From an uncultured Clostridia bacterium (lineage in GTDB: Bacteria; Bacillota; Clostridia; Oscillospirales; Acutalibacteraceae): a DNA stretch of 24,953 bases. The DNA is taken from the NCBI GenBank assembly GCA_937898195.1, contig CALEJD010000031.1:1-24953 (forward strand), read 5' to 3'. Of the stretch, positions 15,313-23,181 are shown piece after piece. The notes below the pieces were generated by a model, which was given only the letters and a program-made list of their open reading frames with translations, was not told the DNA's origin and did not search any database. The position numbers and the translations under genes are program-made. How positions within the stretch are numbered: the first letter of the stretch is position 1; the number at the start of each line of letters is the position of its first letter.

Positions 15313-16338
15313 CTAATTTGTGACTCTGTGATGAATTGTTGGGCTTGACGTAGTCAAAACGCCGAATTTCATACCTTGAGAATGATAATATTCAATTATT
15401 TTTGGTAATGCTTCCATAGTAGTAGGCTTTGTATCATGCATAAGTACAATTATAGTATTAGCAGATTTTGGATAATTACTACAAAAACTTAATTGCTTTG
15501 CAACAGTATTAGCACCGTCAGCGTCACCATTTGAACAATTCCAGTCAAAATAAGCATAGCCCATTTCAGTGACTTTTCTTGTCATTCGGGTCATTATGCC
15601 TTTTGAATGTTTTTTGCTGACTGAGTTACTGCTACCACCTGGGAAACGCATAATCTTTGTTTCAATACCTGTTTGCCCAAAAACCAAGTCAGATATTTTT
15701 TGCAAGTCAGCTAAATAAGCTTCATCAGAAGAATAAATTTTCTTATAATCGTGTGAATATGTATGAAGACCGATTGCGTGGCCACGATTAACCATCTCTT
15801 TCATAAGATAGTTATATTTTCCACCATTCTTAACAAAAAACGTCGCCTTAACACCGTAACTGTCCAGAATGTTCAGTATCTGCGATGTATATTGCGACGG
15901 TCCGTCATCAAATGTTAAATAAACAGTTTTGACACCATTATTTGGATTTAATGGTTGGGCTGGAAGCTGTGGTGCAACAGGTTTTCTTGTTGTTGAAGTC
16001 TTCGCCGCCAACTTTTTGTTAAGACTATCAATTTTTTTATTTAATTCATCGACTTTGCTTTGATACTCTTTACTCTGACTGTTAAGTTTTTCTTCGTAAG
16101 ATTGTTTTTCACTTTCTTTTTCAGCTCTGTATGATTCATACTCAGAAACTTTTGAGTCATACATTGATGAATTTTCACTAAGTGCCCCATTAAGCTGTGA
16201 AAGCTCATTTTTATTGTTATGCCATTTCACAACAAAAAACACCGTTGTAGCAGTAGCAACGAGAAACAAAACTGATAAAATAATAATTGCTATTTTCATC
16301 CAAGTTGCTTTGCTGATACTTTTAAGTTTCTCTTTCAC
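15313..16338 (-). CDS. Membrane-anchored polysaccharide deacetylase
   Basis: The 341-residue protein has an N-terminal membrane helix (about residues 13-35), an extracytoplasmic coiled coil (about 37-112), a Pro-rich linker and a NodB-type carbohydrate esterase 4 domain. Catalytic motifs are intact: TFDDGPS with the catalytic Asp and a zinc Asp, the zinc pair in HTYSH, RFPGGSS, DWNCSNGDADG, and LMHDTKPTT with the catalytic His. It probably removes acetyl groups from peptidoglycan sugars (PgdA/PdaA type), which lowers lysozyme sensitivity. The exact substrate is not shown. The start is GTG at 16338 with AGGTGG. A likely promoter (16372-16400) lies just upstream, so it is expressed apart from trmD. 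It occupies the place where rplS usually follows trmD in Firmicutes. Confidence 0.93.
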   Translation of the reverse strand: MKEKLKSISKATWMKIAIIILSVLFLVATATTVFFVVKWHNNKNELSQLNGALSENSSMYDSKVSEYESYRAEKESEKQSYEEKLNSQSKEYQSKVDELNKKIDSLNKKLAAKTSTTRKPVAPQLPAQPLNPNNGVKTVYLTFDDGPSQYTSQILNILDSYGVKATFFVKNGGKYNYLMKEMVNRGHAIGLHTYSHDYKKIYSSDEAYLADLQKISDLVFGQTGIETKIMRFPGGSSNSVSKKHSKGIMTRMTRKVTEMGYAYFDWNCSNGDADGANTVAKQLSFCSNYPKSANTIIVLMHDTKPTTMEALPKIIEYYHSQGMKFGVLTTSSPTIHHRVTN

Positions 16339-16371
16339 GTTGCCACCACCTTTCAGTTGATTACTATATTT

Positions 16372-16400
16372 ATTGTATTACAAAAAACTACAATATTCAA
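16372..16400 (-). promoter_or_regulatory. Probable sigma-A promoter of the polysaccharide deacetylase gene
   Basis: On the minus strand TTGAAT (16395-16400), 17 bases, then TACAAT (16372-16377). The leader to the GTG is about 27 bases. Confidence 0.72.
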
Positions 16401-16411
16401 CACATTTTTTA

Positions 16412-17149
16412 TTACATATTTGTAATATTTTCTTTTTTCAAGAATTCTTTATCTTTTTCGGTTAATTCTGCATTTTCAAGCATATCGGGACGATATTTTG
16501 CGGTCATTAAAAGTGACTGTTCTCTCTTCCATTTTTCGATATTGCCGTGATGCCCTGAAATGAGTACATCTGGCACTTTCATACCATTCCACTCATAAGG
16601 ACGAGTGTATTGCGGATACTCTAAAAGTCCGTTATAGTGACTTTCCATCTCTTTTGCTTCGTCATTTGGCAAAACGCCTTCTAACATTCTTGAAATTGAA
16701 TCAGCAAGAACCATTGCAGGTAATTCGCCACCTGTGAGCACATAATCCCCTATTGAAATCTGCTCATCAACAATCGTGTCGATAATTCTTTGGTCAACGC
16801 CCTCATAATGTCCGCAAAGAATTGTTATTTCGTCATATTCTGCAAGTTCTTTCACTCTTGACTGTGTAAGAGTTTTACCACAAGGTGACATATAAATCAA
16901 ATGATTTTGATTTTCACTTTTTTCACAGATATCCTTATAGCAATCTACAATGGGTTGAATCTGCATAAGCATACCCATCCCACCGCCATAAGGTGCGTCA
17001 TCAACACGGCGGTGCTTGTCTACAGTATAATCACGAATATTTATACAATTTATTTCAACTAAGCCTTTTTCCCTTGCACGACCGATTATGCTTTCAGAAA
17101 GCACTGCTTCGCACATTTCAGGGAAAAGAGTCATTATATTAATCTTCAT
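16412..17149 (-). CDS. trmD: tRNA (guanine37-N1)-methyltransferase
   Basis: TrmD puts the methyl group on G37 of tRNAs that read CNN codons, which prevents frameshifting. It has the SPOUT trefoil-knot fold: DDAPYGGGMGMLMQIQPI, the SAM-binding LCGHYEGVDQRIID, and DYVLTGGELPAMVLADSI leading to the C-terminal domain. The ATG at 17149 gives 245 residues and the standard MKINIMTLFPEM start; a TTG two codons upstream is less likely. The gene overlaps the rimM end by 11 bases, so it is translationally coupled. No clear terminator follows. Confidence 0.97.
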   Translation of the reverse strand: MKINIMTLFPEMCEAVLSESIIGRAREKGLVEINCINIRDYTVDKHRRVDDAPYGGGMGMLMQIQPIVDCYKDICEKSENQNHLIYMSPCGKTLTQSRVKELAEYDEITILCGHYEGVDQRIIDTIVDEQISIGDYVLTGGELPAMVLADSISRMLEGVLPNDEAKEMESHYNGLLEYPQYTRPYEWNGMKVPDVLISGHHGNIEKWKREQSLLMTAKYRPDMLENAELTEKDKEFLKKENITNM

Positions 17150-17657
17150 CTTCAAAAAGTCCTTTTATAGGATTTATTAAAATTTCGCCTTTTTCCACAT
17201 CAACATTCACAATTACTTGTTTTATTGCTGGAATAAGCACTTCATTACCTTTCGGTGTTTTGATATGCCAAACATCGTTAGCACCTGTTTCACTAACATC
17301 AACTATTGTGCCCAACACTTTGCCGTTGTTATCGTCAACAACTGTGCAGTCAAAAAGCTCTTGCACAAACCAAGTGCCCTTTGGCAAGTGTGCATCTGCA
17401 CGTTTCATATAGAGCACAGTATTTTTAAGTGCTTGTGCTTTTTCAACGGTATCAATATCCTGGAGCATTAAAATAACCATATTGCCGTGTGGTCGAGCAG
17501 ATTTTACATTAATACTTTTTTCACCGTTCTTATCAAAATATAAGGTTTTAAATTTCTTGACAAATTCGGGTTTATCACACCAAGGATTAAAGCGCATTTC
17601 ACCTTTAATGCCGTGAGTTGACACAATTTGTCCTATTTCTAAATATTCTTTAACCAT
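17139..17657 (-). CDS. rimM: Ribosome maturation factor RimM
   Basis: RimM helps mature the head of the 30S subunit and binds ribosomal protein S19. The 172-residue protein has the N-terminal beta-barrel (EIGQIVSTHGIKGEMRFNPW) and the C-terminal PRC-barrel (KGTWFVQELFDCTVVDDNNGKVLG kept in pieces: WFVQELFDCTV, GTIVDVSETGANDVW). The ATG at 17657 has an AAAGGTG site. A terminator lies between khpA and rimM, so rimM-trmD probably receives only part of the upstream transcription. Confidence 0.96.
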   Translation of the reverse strand: MVKEYLEIGQIVSTHGIKGEMRFNPWCDKPEFVKKFKTLYFDKNGEKSINVKSARPHGNMVILMLQDIDTVEKAQALKNTVLYMKRADAHLPKGTWFVQELFDCTVVDDNNGKVLGTIVDVSETGANDVWHIKTPKGNEVLIPAIKQVIVNVDVEKGEILINPIKGLFEDED

Positions 17658-17698
17658 AAACTAGCACCTTTCGGGTCGTGCCCCCTACAAGACACAAA

Positions 17699-17723
17699 AA
17701 GGCAGACATCAAATGCCTGCCTT
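17699..17723 (-). terminator. Intra-operon terminator between khpA and rimM
   Basis: On the minus strand an 11-bp stem (AAGGCAGGCAT with ATGTCTGCCTT, one G-U pair, 3-base loop) is followed by TTTG, the last two T of the arm adding to the run. It would end most transcripts after khpA. The short gap to rimM (17658-17698) is GC-richer than its surroundings (GGGGGCACGACCC) and shows no promoter. Confidence 0.8.
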
Positions 17724-17737
17724 ATTTGTAATCAATA

Positions 17738-17971
17738 TTAGTCGATATCGACCTGGACTTTTTCGCCTGTGCGAGTTGCACCTGCTTTAACAACTGTTCT
17801 GATAGCCTTTGCAATTCTGCCCTGTTTACCGATAACTCTGCCCATATCTTCTTCAGCAACGTGAAGATGATAAACAACAACACCACGGTCGTCAACTTCG
17901 TCAACTGTAACAGAAACTGCGTCAGGATTCTCAACAAGTCCTTTTACGATTGTAATAAGAAGTTCCTGCAT
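17738..17971 (-). CDS. khpA: KH-domain RNA-binding protein KhpA
   Basis: This small RNA-binding protein (77 residues; YlqC family) has a single KH domain with the GxxG loop in GRVIGKQGRIAKAIRTVV. In Firmicutes KhpA pairs with KhpB/Jag and influences cell elongation and RNA metabolism. The ATG at 17971 has AAAGG slightly further away than usual (about 10 bases). It follows rpsP by 17 bases. The B. subtilis order continues with ylqD, which is absent here. Confidence 0.94.
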   Translation of the reverse strand: MQELLITIVKGLVENPDAVSVTVDEVDDRGVVVYHLHVAEEDMGRVIGKQGRIAKAIRTVVKAGATRTGEKVQVDID

Positions 17972-17988
17972 TTTTTCAAAGACCTTTC

Positions 17989-18234
17989 TTATTTAATAGC
18001 GCCGCTCTTTTTAAGGATTACCTTAACTGTGTCAGTTGGCTGAGCACCATTCTTAATCCATTTTTCTGCTTTTTCGTTATCGATTTTGATTTCAGCAGGA
18101 TTTGTCATTGGGTTGTAAGTACCAATTTCTTCAATGAATCTGCCGTCTCTTGGATAACGAGAATCTGCAACTACTACTCTGTAGAAAGGAGCTCTTTTTG
18201 CACCCATTCTGCGAAGTCTGATTTTTACTGCCAT
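17989..18234 (-). CDS. rpsP: 30S ribosomal protein S16
   Basis: S16 is a primary-assembly protein of the small subunit. The standard start [20 protein letters not shown] and the [14 protein letters not shown] segment are present. The ATG at 18234 is chosen because GGAGGAA lies at good spacing; an in-frame ATG at 18249 would lie before that ribosome site. The protein is then 81 residues, the usual size. A small AAACAC/GTGTTT hairpin lies in the 64-base gap after ffh but has no T-run. Confidence 0.97.
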   Translation of the reverse strand: MAVKIRLRRMGAKRAPFYRVVVADSRYPRDGRFIEEIGTYNPMTNPAEIKIDNEKAEKWIKNGAQPTDTVKVILKKSGAIK

Positions 18235-18298
18235 TTTTGTTTCCTCCAAAATATATAAAAATTTATAATTTTAAACACTTTTATGTGTTTGACTACCA

Positions 18299-19669
18299 TT
18301 ACATTGGGAAGCCACCCATGCCACCCATACCGTTCATTCCGCCGCCGAAACCACTCATTTGCTTCATTTTACGTTTAAAGCCTTTTGAGTTGAACTGTTT
18401 GAACATTTTCTGCATCTGACGGTATTGATTGAGAAGTCTGTTAACATCTTCAACCTGCATACCGCAACCTGCTGCAATTCTGCGTTTTCTTGACGGATTG
18501 ATTATATCAGGATTTCTGCGTTCTTTGATAGTCATTGACTGAATGATTGCTCTCATTCTGTCAAGTTGCCTATCATCAACGTCAACATCCTTAACTTTTT
18601 TATTAACACCTGGAAGCATTGAGAGAATGTCTTTCATACTGCCCATTTTCTGAACCTGTTCCATCTGGTCAAGCAAGTCTTCAAGGTCAAACTTATTTTT
18701 TCTAAGTTTTTCTTCAAGCTGTCTTGCCTTTTTCTCATCAAGAGCAGTTTCTGCTTTTTCAATAAGCGAAAGCACGTCACCCATACCGAGAATACGGGAT
18801 GCCATTCTGTCAGGATGGAAGAAGTCGAGTTCATCAAGTTTTTCACCCATACCGACAAACTTAATTGGTTTGCCTGTTACTGCTCTTGCTGAAAGTGCAG
18901 CACCACCACGGGTGTCACCATCCATCTTTGTAAGAACGAGACCATCAATGCCCAATTCGTCATTGAATGTGCTTGCAACTGTAACTGCATCTTGACCGAG
19001 CATTGAGTCGATTACAAGAAGAATTTCGTGTGGACGGATTTCACTCTTGATATTTTTGAGTTCATCCATAAGTTCTGTATCAATATGCAAACGACCTGCT
19101 GTATCAATGAAAACATAGTCATAGCCTTTATCTTTTGCAAGTTTAATCGCTTCTTTTGCGATTGTTACAGGATTTGTCTGCCCCATTTCAAAAACCGGAA
19201 CACCAACCTGTTCACCAACAACCTGCAACTGCTTGATAGCAGCCGGACGATAAATGTCACAAGCAACAAGCAAAGGTCTATGATTTTCATTTTTAAGTTT
19301 TAATGCGATTTTTGCACAATGTGTAGTTTTACCTGAACCCTGTAAGCCACACATCATAACTATTGTTGGTGGATGTGAAGCATAGGCAAGTCTTGTCTGA
19401 GTGCCACCCATCAAATCGGTTAATTCTTCATTAACGATTTTGATAACCATTTGAGCAGGTGTCAAACTTTCCATAACCTGAGCGCCGATTGCTCTTTCTG
19501 TTACCTTAGCAGTGAAATCTTTGGCAACTTTATAGTTAACGTCAGCTTCGAGCAGTGCAAGTCGCACTTCACGCATTGCTTCTTTAACATCGCTTTCGGT
19601 AAGACTACCTTTACTTTTCAATCGCGCAAAAGCAGATTCAAGTCTGTCTGATAAACCTTCGAATGCCAT
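18299..19669 (-). CDS. ffh: Signal recognition particle GTPase Ffh (SRP54)
   Basis: Ffh binds signal sequences emerging from the ribosome and, with 4.5S/6S-type SRP RNA and FtsY, brings them to the membrane. The N domain (about residues 1-95) precedes the G domain with GLQGSGKTTHCAKIA (P-loop), DTAGRLHID and TKMDGDTRGGAAL. The M domain (about 300-456) is Met-rich and ends in a Gly/Met tail (GGGMNGMGGMGGFPM). At 456 residues it is of normal length. The ATG at 19669 has AGGAG within the ylxM end, 8 bases after its stop, so the two are coupled. Confidence 0.97.
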   Translation of the reverse strand: MAFEGLSDRLESAFARLKSKGSLTESDVKEAMREVRLALLEADVNYKVAKDFTAKVTERAIGAQVMESLTPAQMVIKIVNEELTDLMGGTQTRLAYASHPPTIVMMCGLQGSGKTTHCAKIALKLKNENHRPLLVACDIYRPAAIKQLQVVGEQVGVPVFEMGQTNPVTIAKEAIKLAKDKGYDYVFIDTAGRLHIDTELMDELKNIKSEIRPHEILLVIDSMLGQDAVTVASTFNDELGIDGLVLTKMDGDTRGGAALSARAVTGKPIKFVGMGEKLDELDFFHPDRMASRILGMGDVLSLIEKAETALDEKKARQLEEKLRKNKFDLEDLLDQMEQVQKMGSMKDILSMLPGVNKKVKDVDVDDRQLDRMRAIIQSMTIKERRNPDIINPSRKRRIAAGCGMQVEDVNRLLNQYRQMQKMFKQFNSKGFKRKMKQMSGFGGGMNGMGGMGGFPM

Positions 19670-19677
19670 AATTTCTC

Positions 19678-20040
19678 CTATTCTGTCAAGGAAAGTGCGA
19701 TTGACTTTATCTTAACTGTTATATCGTTAATCTCACGTGAAAGACCGTGAGAAAGGTTATATTCATTAATTTCATCTGCACAATGAATAATTCCCTCAAG
19801 TCCGTTTTGAACTTCTGCAAGTTTTTTTGAAAACTGCAATTTATTCTCCATATCAAAAAGCAAATTCTCTGCTCTTTTAATGGCATCACGGACACCCTGC
19901 CTTGTAATTCCCTCATTTTCGGCAATTTCTGAAAGAGAAAGGTCATCGTTGTAGTAATGATTAAGATAATCACGTTGCTTTGCAGTCAATGCTTCACCAT
20001 ATAAGTCAAGCAACATTGTGATTTCAACATTATTTGCCAC
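19678..20040 (-). CDS. ylxM: YlxM-type helix-turn-helix protein, SRP-associated
   Basis: YlxM is a small sigma-70 region 4-like helix-turn-helix protein found next to ffh or ftsY. It has been linked to the SRP pathway in streptococci. The motif DYLNHYYNDDLSLSEIAENE followed by GITRQGVRDAIKRAENLL is clear. The GTG at 20040 (120 residues) is chosen because GGAGG lies 7 bases upstream; a TTG at 20058 lies before it. It is the first gene of the ffh operon. Its ribosome site follows directly on a hairpin with a T-run, and a perfect promoter precedes that hairpin. Confidence 0.93.
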   Translation of the reverse strand: MANNVEITMLLDLYGEALTAKQRDYLNHYYNDDLSLSEIAENEGITRQGVRDAIKRAENLLFDMENKLQFSKKLAEVQNGLEGIIHCADEINEYNLSHGLSREINDITVKIKSIALSLTE

Positions 20041-20061
20041 AACAAAACCTCCAATCAAAAA

Positions 20062-20095
20062 ACATCCTGTAAAGGAATTACACTTTACAGGATGT
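20062..20095 (-). terminator. Terminator-like hairpin between the ylxM promoter and the ylxM ribosome site
   Basis: A perfect 13-bp stem (20083-20095 with 20062-20074, 8-base loop) is followed on the minus strand by TTTTTTG and, four bases later, the GGAGG of ylxM. For transcripts from the lipoprotein gene it is a standard terminator. For transcripts from the promoter at 20097-20125 the start point falls in the 5' arm, which would leave a shorter hairpin of about 8-11 bp at the RNA 5' end. The DNA palindrome could also be an operator. Confidence 0.82.
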
Positions 20096-20096
20096 C

Positions 20097-20125
20097 ATTA
20101 TACTAGATTAAGTTTTGTTTGTCAA
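20097..20125 (-). promoter_or_regulatory. Sigma-A promoter of the ylxM-ffh operon (perfect consensus)
   Basis: On the minus strand TTGACA (20120-20125), exactly 17 bases, TATAAT (20097-20102). It lies just after the lipoprotein stop (20134) and overlaps nothing coding. The hairpin begins one base past the -10 box. Confidence 0.92.
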
Positions 20126-20133
20126 GCAAATTT

Positions 20134-20595
20134 TTATTTTTTGCCTGCATTTACGATTTCGTCCCAAGTAATGCTATCAGGTGTTTTATTTTGAGAGTCG
20201 ATGACGATTTCTTTCTTTTCAGTTGTTGTAGTTGTATCGTCATTTGCTGGGTCTTGTTTTGTTGTAGTTGTTGAACCATCATTTGATGGGTTTTGCCGTG
20301 TAGTTGTAGTCGTTGTTGTGGTAGTTGTTTTATCATTCTTGTTCTTCTTAGTTGTTGTTTCTGTGATAAGGTCTTCAATGCTATCAAAGAAACCTTCTGC
20401 GTCAGTTGTAACAGGAATCATATCACCATCAACATTAGTAACGTATTCGTTGCCGTCTTTGTCTTCATAAACATCAACTACAGTTGAACCAACAGGAACT
20501 GTGTGGCTAACCTTATACTCTTCTTTTTTGCAAGCTGCAAATAAAACTGTAACTGCGAGTAATAAAACTACTGCTAAAACAATCTTTTTAGTCAT
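20134..20595 (-). CDS. Thr-rich lipoprotein of unknown function
   Basis: A type II signal peptide ends in LFAAC, with Cys22 as the probable lipid-modified residue. A short domain (about residues 25-80, with VPVGSTVVDVYEDKDGNEYV) follows. Then comes a low-complexity tail with three Thr blocks (ten, four and five Thr) separated by near-repeats NPSNDG and DPANDD, and a short end (SITWDEIVNAGKK). The protein is probably anchored on the outer face of the membrane, with the Thr stretch as a flexible, possibly glycosylated, spacer. I do not recognise a family. The ATG at 20595 has AAAGGAG, and the gene has its own promoter (20626-20654). Confidence 0.87.
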   Translation of the reverse strand: MTKKIVLAVVLLLAVTVLFAACKKEEYKVSHTVPVGSTVVDVYEDKDGNEYVTNVDGDMIPVTTDAEGFFDSIEDLITETTTKKNKNDKTTTTTTTTTTRQNPSNDGSTTTTKQDPANDDTTTTTEKKEIVIDSQNKTPDSITWDEIVNAGKK

Positions 20596-20625
20596 TATGT
20601 AAAACTCCTTTCGGTATTTGAAAAT

Positions 20626-20654
20626 ATTTTAACACATTATATATTTTTTTGCAA
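20626..20654 (-). promoter_or_regulatory. Probable sigma-A promoter of the lipoprotein gene
   Basis: On the minus strand TTGCAA (20649-20654), 17 bases, then TAAAAT (20626-20631), directly after the mutS2 stop. Confidence 0.7.
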
Positions 20655-20656
20655 TA

Positions 20657-23041
20657 CTATTTAAGCTCTGCTATTGTAACGCCCTCTTCGCCTTCTCCAA
20701 ATGTTCCCACTCTAAATGTTCTTATGTTTGGGTGTTTGCGAAGATAGGTGTGAATGCCTTTACGAAGTGCGCCCGTGCCCTTACCGTGAATAATGGTTAT
20801 TTCGTTAAGCCCTGTGCGAAGAACACCGTCAATAAACTTATCAAGGTCGAGCATTGCTTCTTCAACTGTTGTGCCACGAAGGTCAATGCTTGATGTTGAA
20901 GAAAGAGATGCGTTTGCGCCTGTATGAACCTTGCGAGTGCCATACTCTTGCTTTTTAGGTTGCTTTTTGCCACCAATTAAACGCAAATCAGAAATATTTG
21001 CTTTCATTTTAAGCATACCAGACTGCACTTGAACAGTTTTTTTCTTTTCGTCAACTGATATAACTTCTGCCTCACCACCAAGAGATTTAACAAAAACTCT
21101 ATCACCCACTTTAAGTGGTCGTGGAAGTGAATAATCACCGTCATCATCCTGAAGACCATTTGTGATTTCGTCCATTTTATCAAGCTGACGACCCATTGCT
21201 TGTTTCGCTTTTCGTGCAATTTCTTGCAAGTTCTTTTCTTTTGCTTGTTCTTTTTTCAGTTGTTCAATTTCAAGCAAAAGTGAATTACCTGCTCTGCGAG
21301 CGTTTTCAACAATTCTTTCTGCTTCTCTTTTTGCTCTTTCGATTTCTTTTTCGCTTTGTTCTTTTGCTTTTTCTAACGCTTTTTCCGCATTTTCTTTTTG
21401 ACGGAGAATTGACTGTTTTTCTTCTTCGAGTTTTTCTCGGTCATCTTCAAGATTCTTTCTTGCAGTTTCAAGAGTGTCAACTGCATCTTCAAAGCGTGTA
21501 TCTTCTTCAGAAATGAGTGCTTTTGCAAAATCGGTTATATCTTCACTTATTCCAAGACGACCTGCGATAGCCAAAGCATTTGAGCGACCCGGCATACCGA
21601 TAAGCAATCTATAAGTTGGTTTTAAAGATGCTACATCAAATTCACAGCAACCATTTTCAACTCTGTTGGTTTTGAGCGCATATTCTTTAAGCTCTGAATA
21701 GTGTGTTGTTGATGCAATTTTTGCACCCTGACGACGAAGGTTCTCAAGGATAGCAACTGCTAATGCGGCACCTTCAACTGGGTCTGTACCTGCACCCAAT
21801 TCATCGATAAGCACAAGGCTACGGTCATCAGCAGTTTTTAAAATATCAACAATAGTAGTCATATGAGCAGAGAATGTTGAGAGTGACTGCTCAATGCTTT
21901 GCTCATCGCCAATATCTGCTAACACATTTTTGAAAACTGAAATTCTGCTATTATCTGTTACAGGAAGCATTAAGCCACATTCTGCCATAAGTGTTAAAAG
22001 ACCGATTGTTTTTATTGAAACTGTTTTACCACCTGTGTTTGCACCCGTTATTACAAGGGAATCAAAATCAATTCCCAATGAAATATCAACTGGTACAACT
22101 TTTTTAGGGTCGATAAGTGGATGTCTTGCTTTTTTGAGAAGAATTTCACCGTCATTATTAACTATTGGTCTGCTTGCTTTCATTTTATAGGCAAGGTGTG
22201 CCTTTGCAAAATGCAAGTCAAGCATTGTAGCAGAATCAAAACTGATTTTTATTGTGTCTTCAAACTCCCCTGCCATCCCAGATAATTCTGCCAAAATTCT
22301 CTCGATTTCGTCTTTTTCTCGACTTTCAAGAACTTTGATTTCATTGTTTGCTTCAACAACGGCAGCGGGCTCAATAAATACTGTTGCACCACTACCCGAT
22401 GTATCGTGCACCATACCTGCAACTTCGCTTCTGTTTTCGGCTTTAACAGGCACTACAAAACGTCCGTTTCTTTGAGTGATTATTCCGTCACGAAGAATTT
22501 TTGAGTAGTGTGAAGAATGAATCATACTATCAAGTTGTTCACGGATTTTGTTTTCAAAATGACGCTTTTTGCGACGAATTTCTTTAAGCTCAGGGGATGC
22601 GTTATCGCTGATTTCTGTTTCACTTATAATTGCATTTGTGATTTTTTCTTCGAGATATTTATTTGGATAAAGAGAACTAAATAAATCGTCCAATGCAGTT
22701 TCCATTCCTGCACATTTTTCGTGCCAGATTGTAATGCCACGAATGATTTTAAGAGTTGTTGCGATTTTTAAAAGTTCACCCGCTGAAAGTGAACCACCAG
22801 CATTTGCTCTGCTCAATGCGTTGTTAACATTTTGCAAACCACCAAAAGATGGTGCACCGAATTTGGCAATGAGAATATAAGCCGCCTCGGTTTTATCGAG
22901 CAACTCTGTCACCTCAAAATAGTCAGTCAATGGCTTGATACCCAGCGCCATTTCTTTTGCATCAGCAGATGATGCAATATCACTTAACATTTTGAGAATT
23001 TTATCAAGTTCAAGTGAAATAAAATACTTTTCAGCATTCAT
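20657..23041 (-). CDS. mutS2: Endonuclease MutS2
   Basis: MutS2 binds branched DNA to limit recombination and, in some bacteria, helps rescue collided ribosomes. The MutS core and clamp regions come first, then the ATPase with Walker A (TGANTGGKTVSIKTIG) and Walker B (LVLIDELGAGTDPVEGAAL). A charged coiled coil (about residues 505-620) and a C-terminal Smr nuclease domain (IDLRGTTVEEAM; IIHGKGTGALRKGIHTYL) follow. The mismatch-recognition domain of MutS1 is absent, as expected. The ATG at 23041 is chosen because AAAGGG lies 7 bases upstream; an ATG at 23062 has no ribosome site. The result is 794 residues, the family size. Confidence 0.97.
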   Translation of the reverse strand: MNAEKYFISLELDKILKMLSDIASSADAKEMALGIKPLTDYFEVTELLDKTEAAYILIAKFGAPSFGGLQNVNNALSRANAGGSLSAGELLKIATTLKIIRGITIWHEKCAGMETALDDLFSSLYPNKYLEEKITNAIISETEISDNASPELKEIRRKKRHFENKIREQLDSMIHSSHYSKILRDGIITQRNGRFVVPVKAENRSEVAGMVHDTSGSGATVFIEPAAVVEANNEIKVLESREKDEIERILAELSGMAGEFEDTIKISFDSATMLDLHFAKAHLAYKMKASRPIVNNDGEILLKKARHPLIDPKKVVPVDISLGIDFDSLVITGANTGGKTVSIKTIGLLTLMAECGLMLPVTDNSRISVFKNVLADIGDEQSIEQSLSTFSAHMTTIVDILKTADDRSLVLIDELGAGTDPVEGAALAVAILENLRRQGAKIASTTHYSELKEYALKTNRVENGCCEFDVASLKPTYRLLIGMPGRSNALAIAGRLGISEDITDFAKALISEEDTRFEDAVDTLETARKNLEDDREKLEEEKQSILRQKENAEKALEKAKEQSEKEIERAKREAERIVENARRAGNSLLLEIEQLKKEQAKEKNLQEIARKAKQAMGRQLDKMDEITNGLQDDDGDYSLPRPLKVGDRVFVKSLGGEAEVISVDEKKKTVQVQSGMLKMKANISDLRLIGGKKQPKKQEYGTRKVHTGANASLSSTSSIDLRGTTVEEAMLDLDKFIDGVLRTGLNEITIIHGKGTGALRKGIHTYLRKHPNIRTFRVGTFGEGEEGVTIAELK

Positions 23042-23063
23042 AATAATGCCCTTTCTTTTCATA

Positions 23064-23092
23064 AGTATATCACTTCAATAGTTTGAAAGAAA
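23064..23092 (-). promoter_or_regulatory. Possible promoter of mutS2
   Basis: TATACT (23064-23069) is preceded by TGA, an extended -10 form. The -35 region at 17 bases (TTTCTT, 23087-23092) is poor. The leader would be only about 15 bases. Confidence 0.4.
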
Positions 23093-23098
23093 ATTGTT

Positions 23099-23165
23099 CA
23101 CAGTGCCGTTTTAAGTGAGCGGTGCTGTACAAAAAGTACCGCCCCGAACGAAAAATGGTGCTGTG
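23099..23165. other. Foldable intergenic element between recO and mutS2
   Basis: CACAGTGCC (23099-23107) and GGTGCTGTG (23157-23165) pair over 9 bp on the plus strand, with two G-U pairs. An inner hairpin joins 23117-23130 with 23136-23144 around AAAAA, with a 5-base bulge. The motif GTGCTGT occurs twice and GTGCCGT once. No T-run follows on either strand, so it is a poor terminator. Function unknown; it may be a dispersed repeat. Confidence 0.35.
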
Positions 23166-23181
23166 GGCAATTTTACTCAAA

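Noticed and set aside
16405..16435. ATTACA/TGTAAT hairpin with T-rich tail at the trmD end
   Set aside because: The T-rich tail is on the plus strand, where no gene ends, and the stem is only 6 bp; on the minus strand it is followed by A, so it is not a trmD terminator.
17658..17698. Promoter for rimM in the GC-rich gap
   Set aside because: No pair of -35 and -10 boxes at acceptable spacing is present.
20201..20470. Plus-strand open frame rich in Val opposite the lipoprotein gene
   Set aside because: It is the reverse of the Thr triplet repeat and has no ribosome site; the minus-strand frame has a signal peptide, a lipobox and a promoter.
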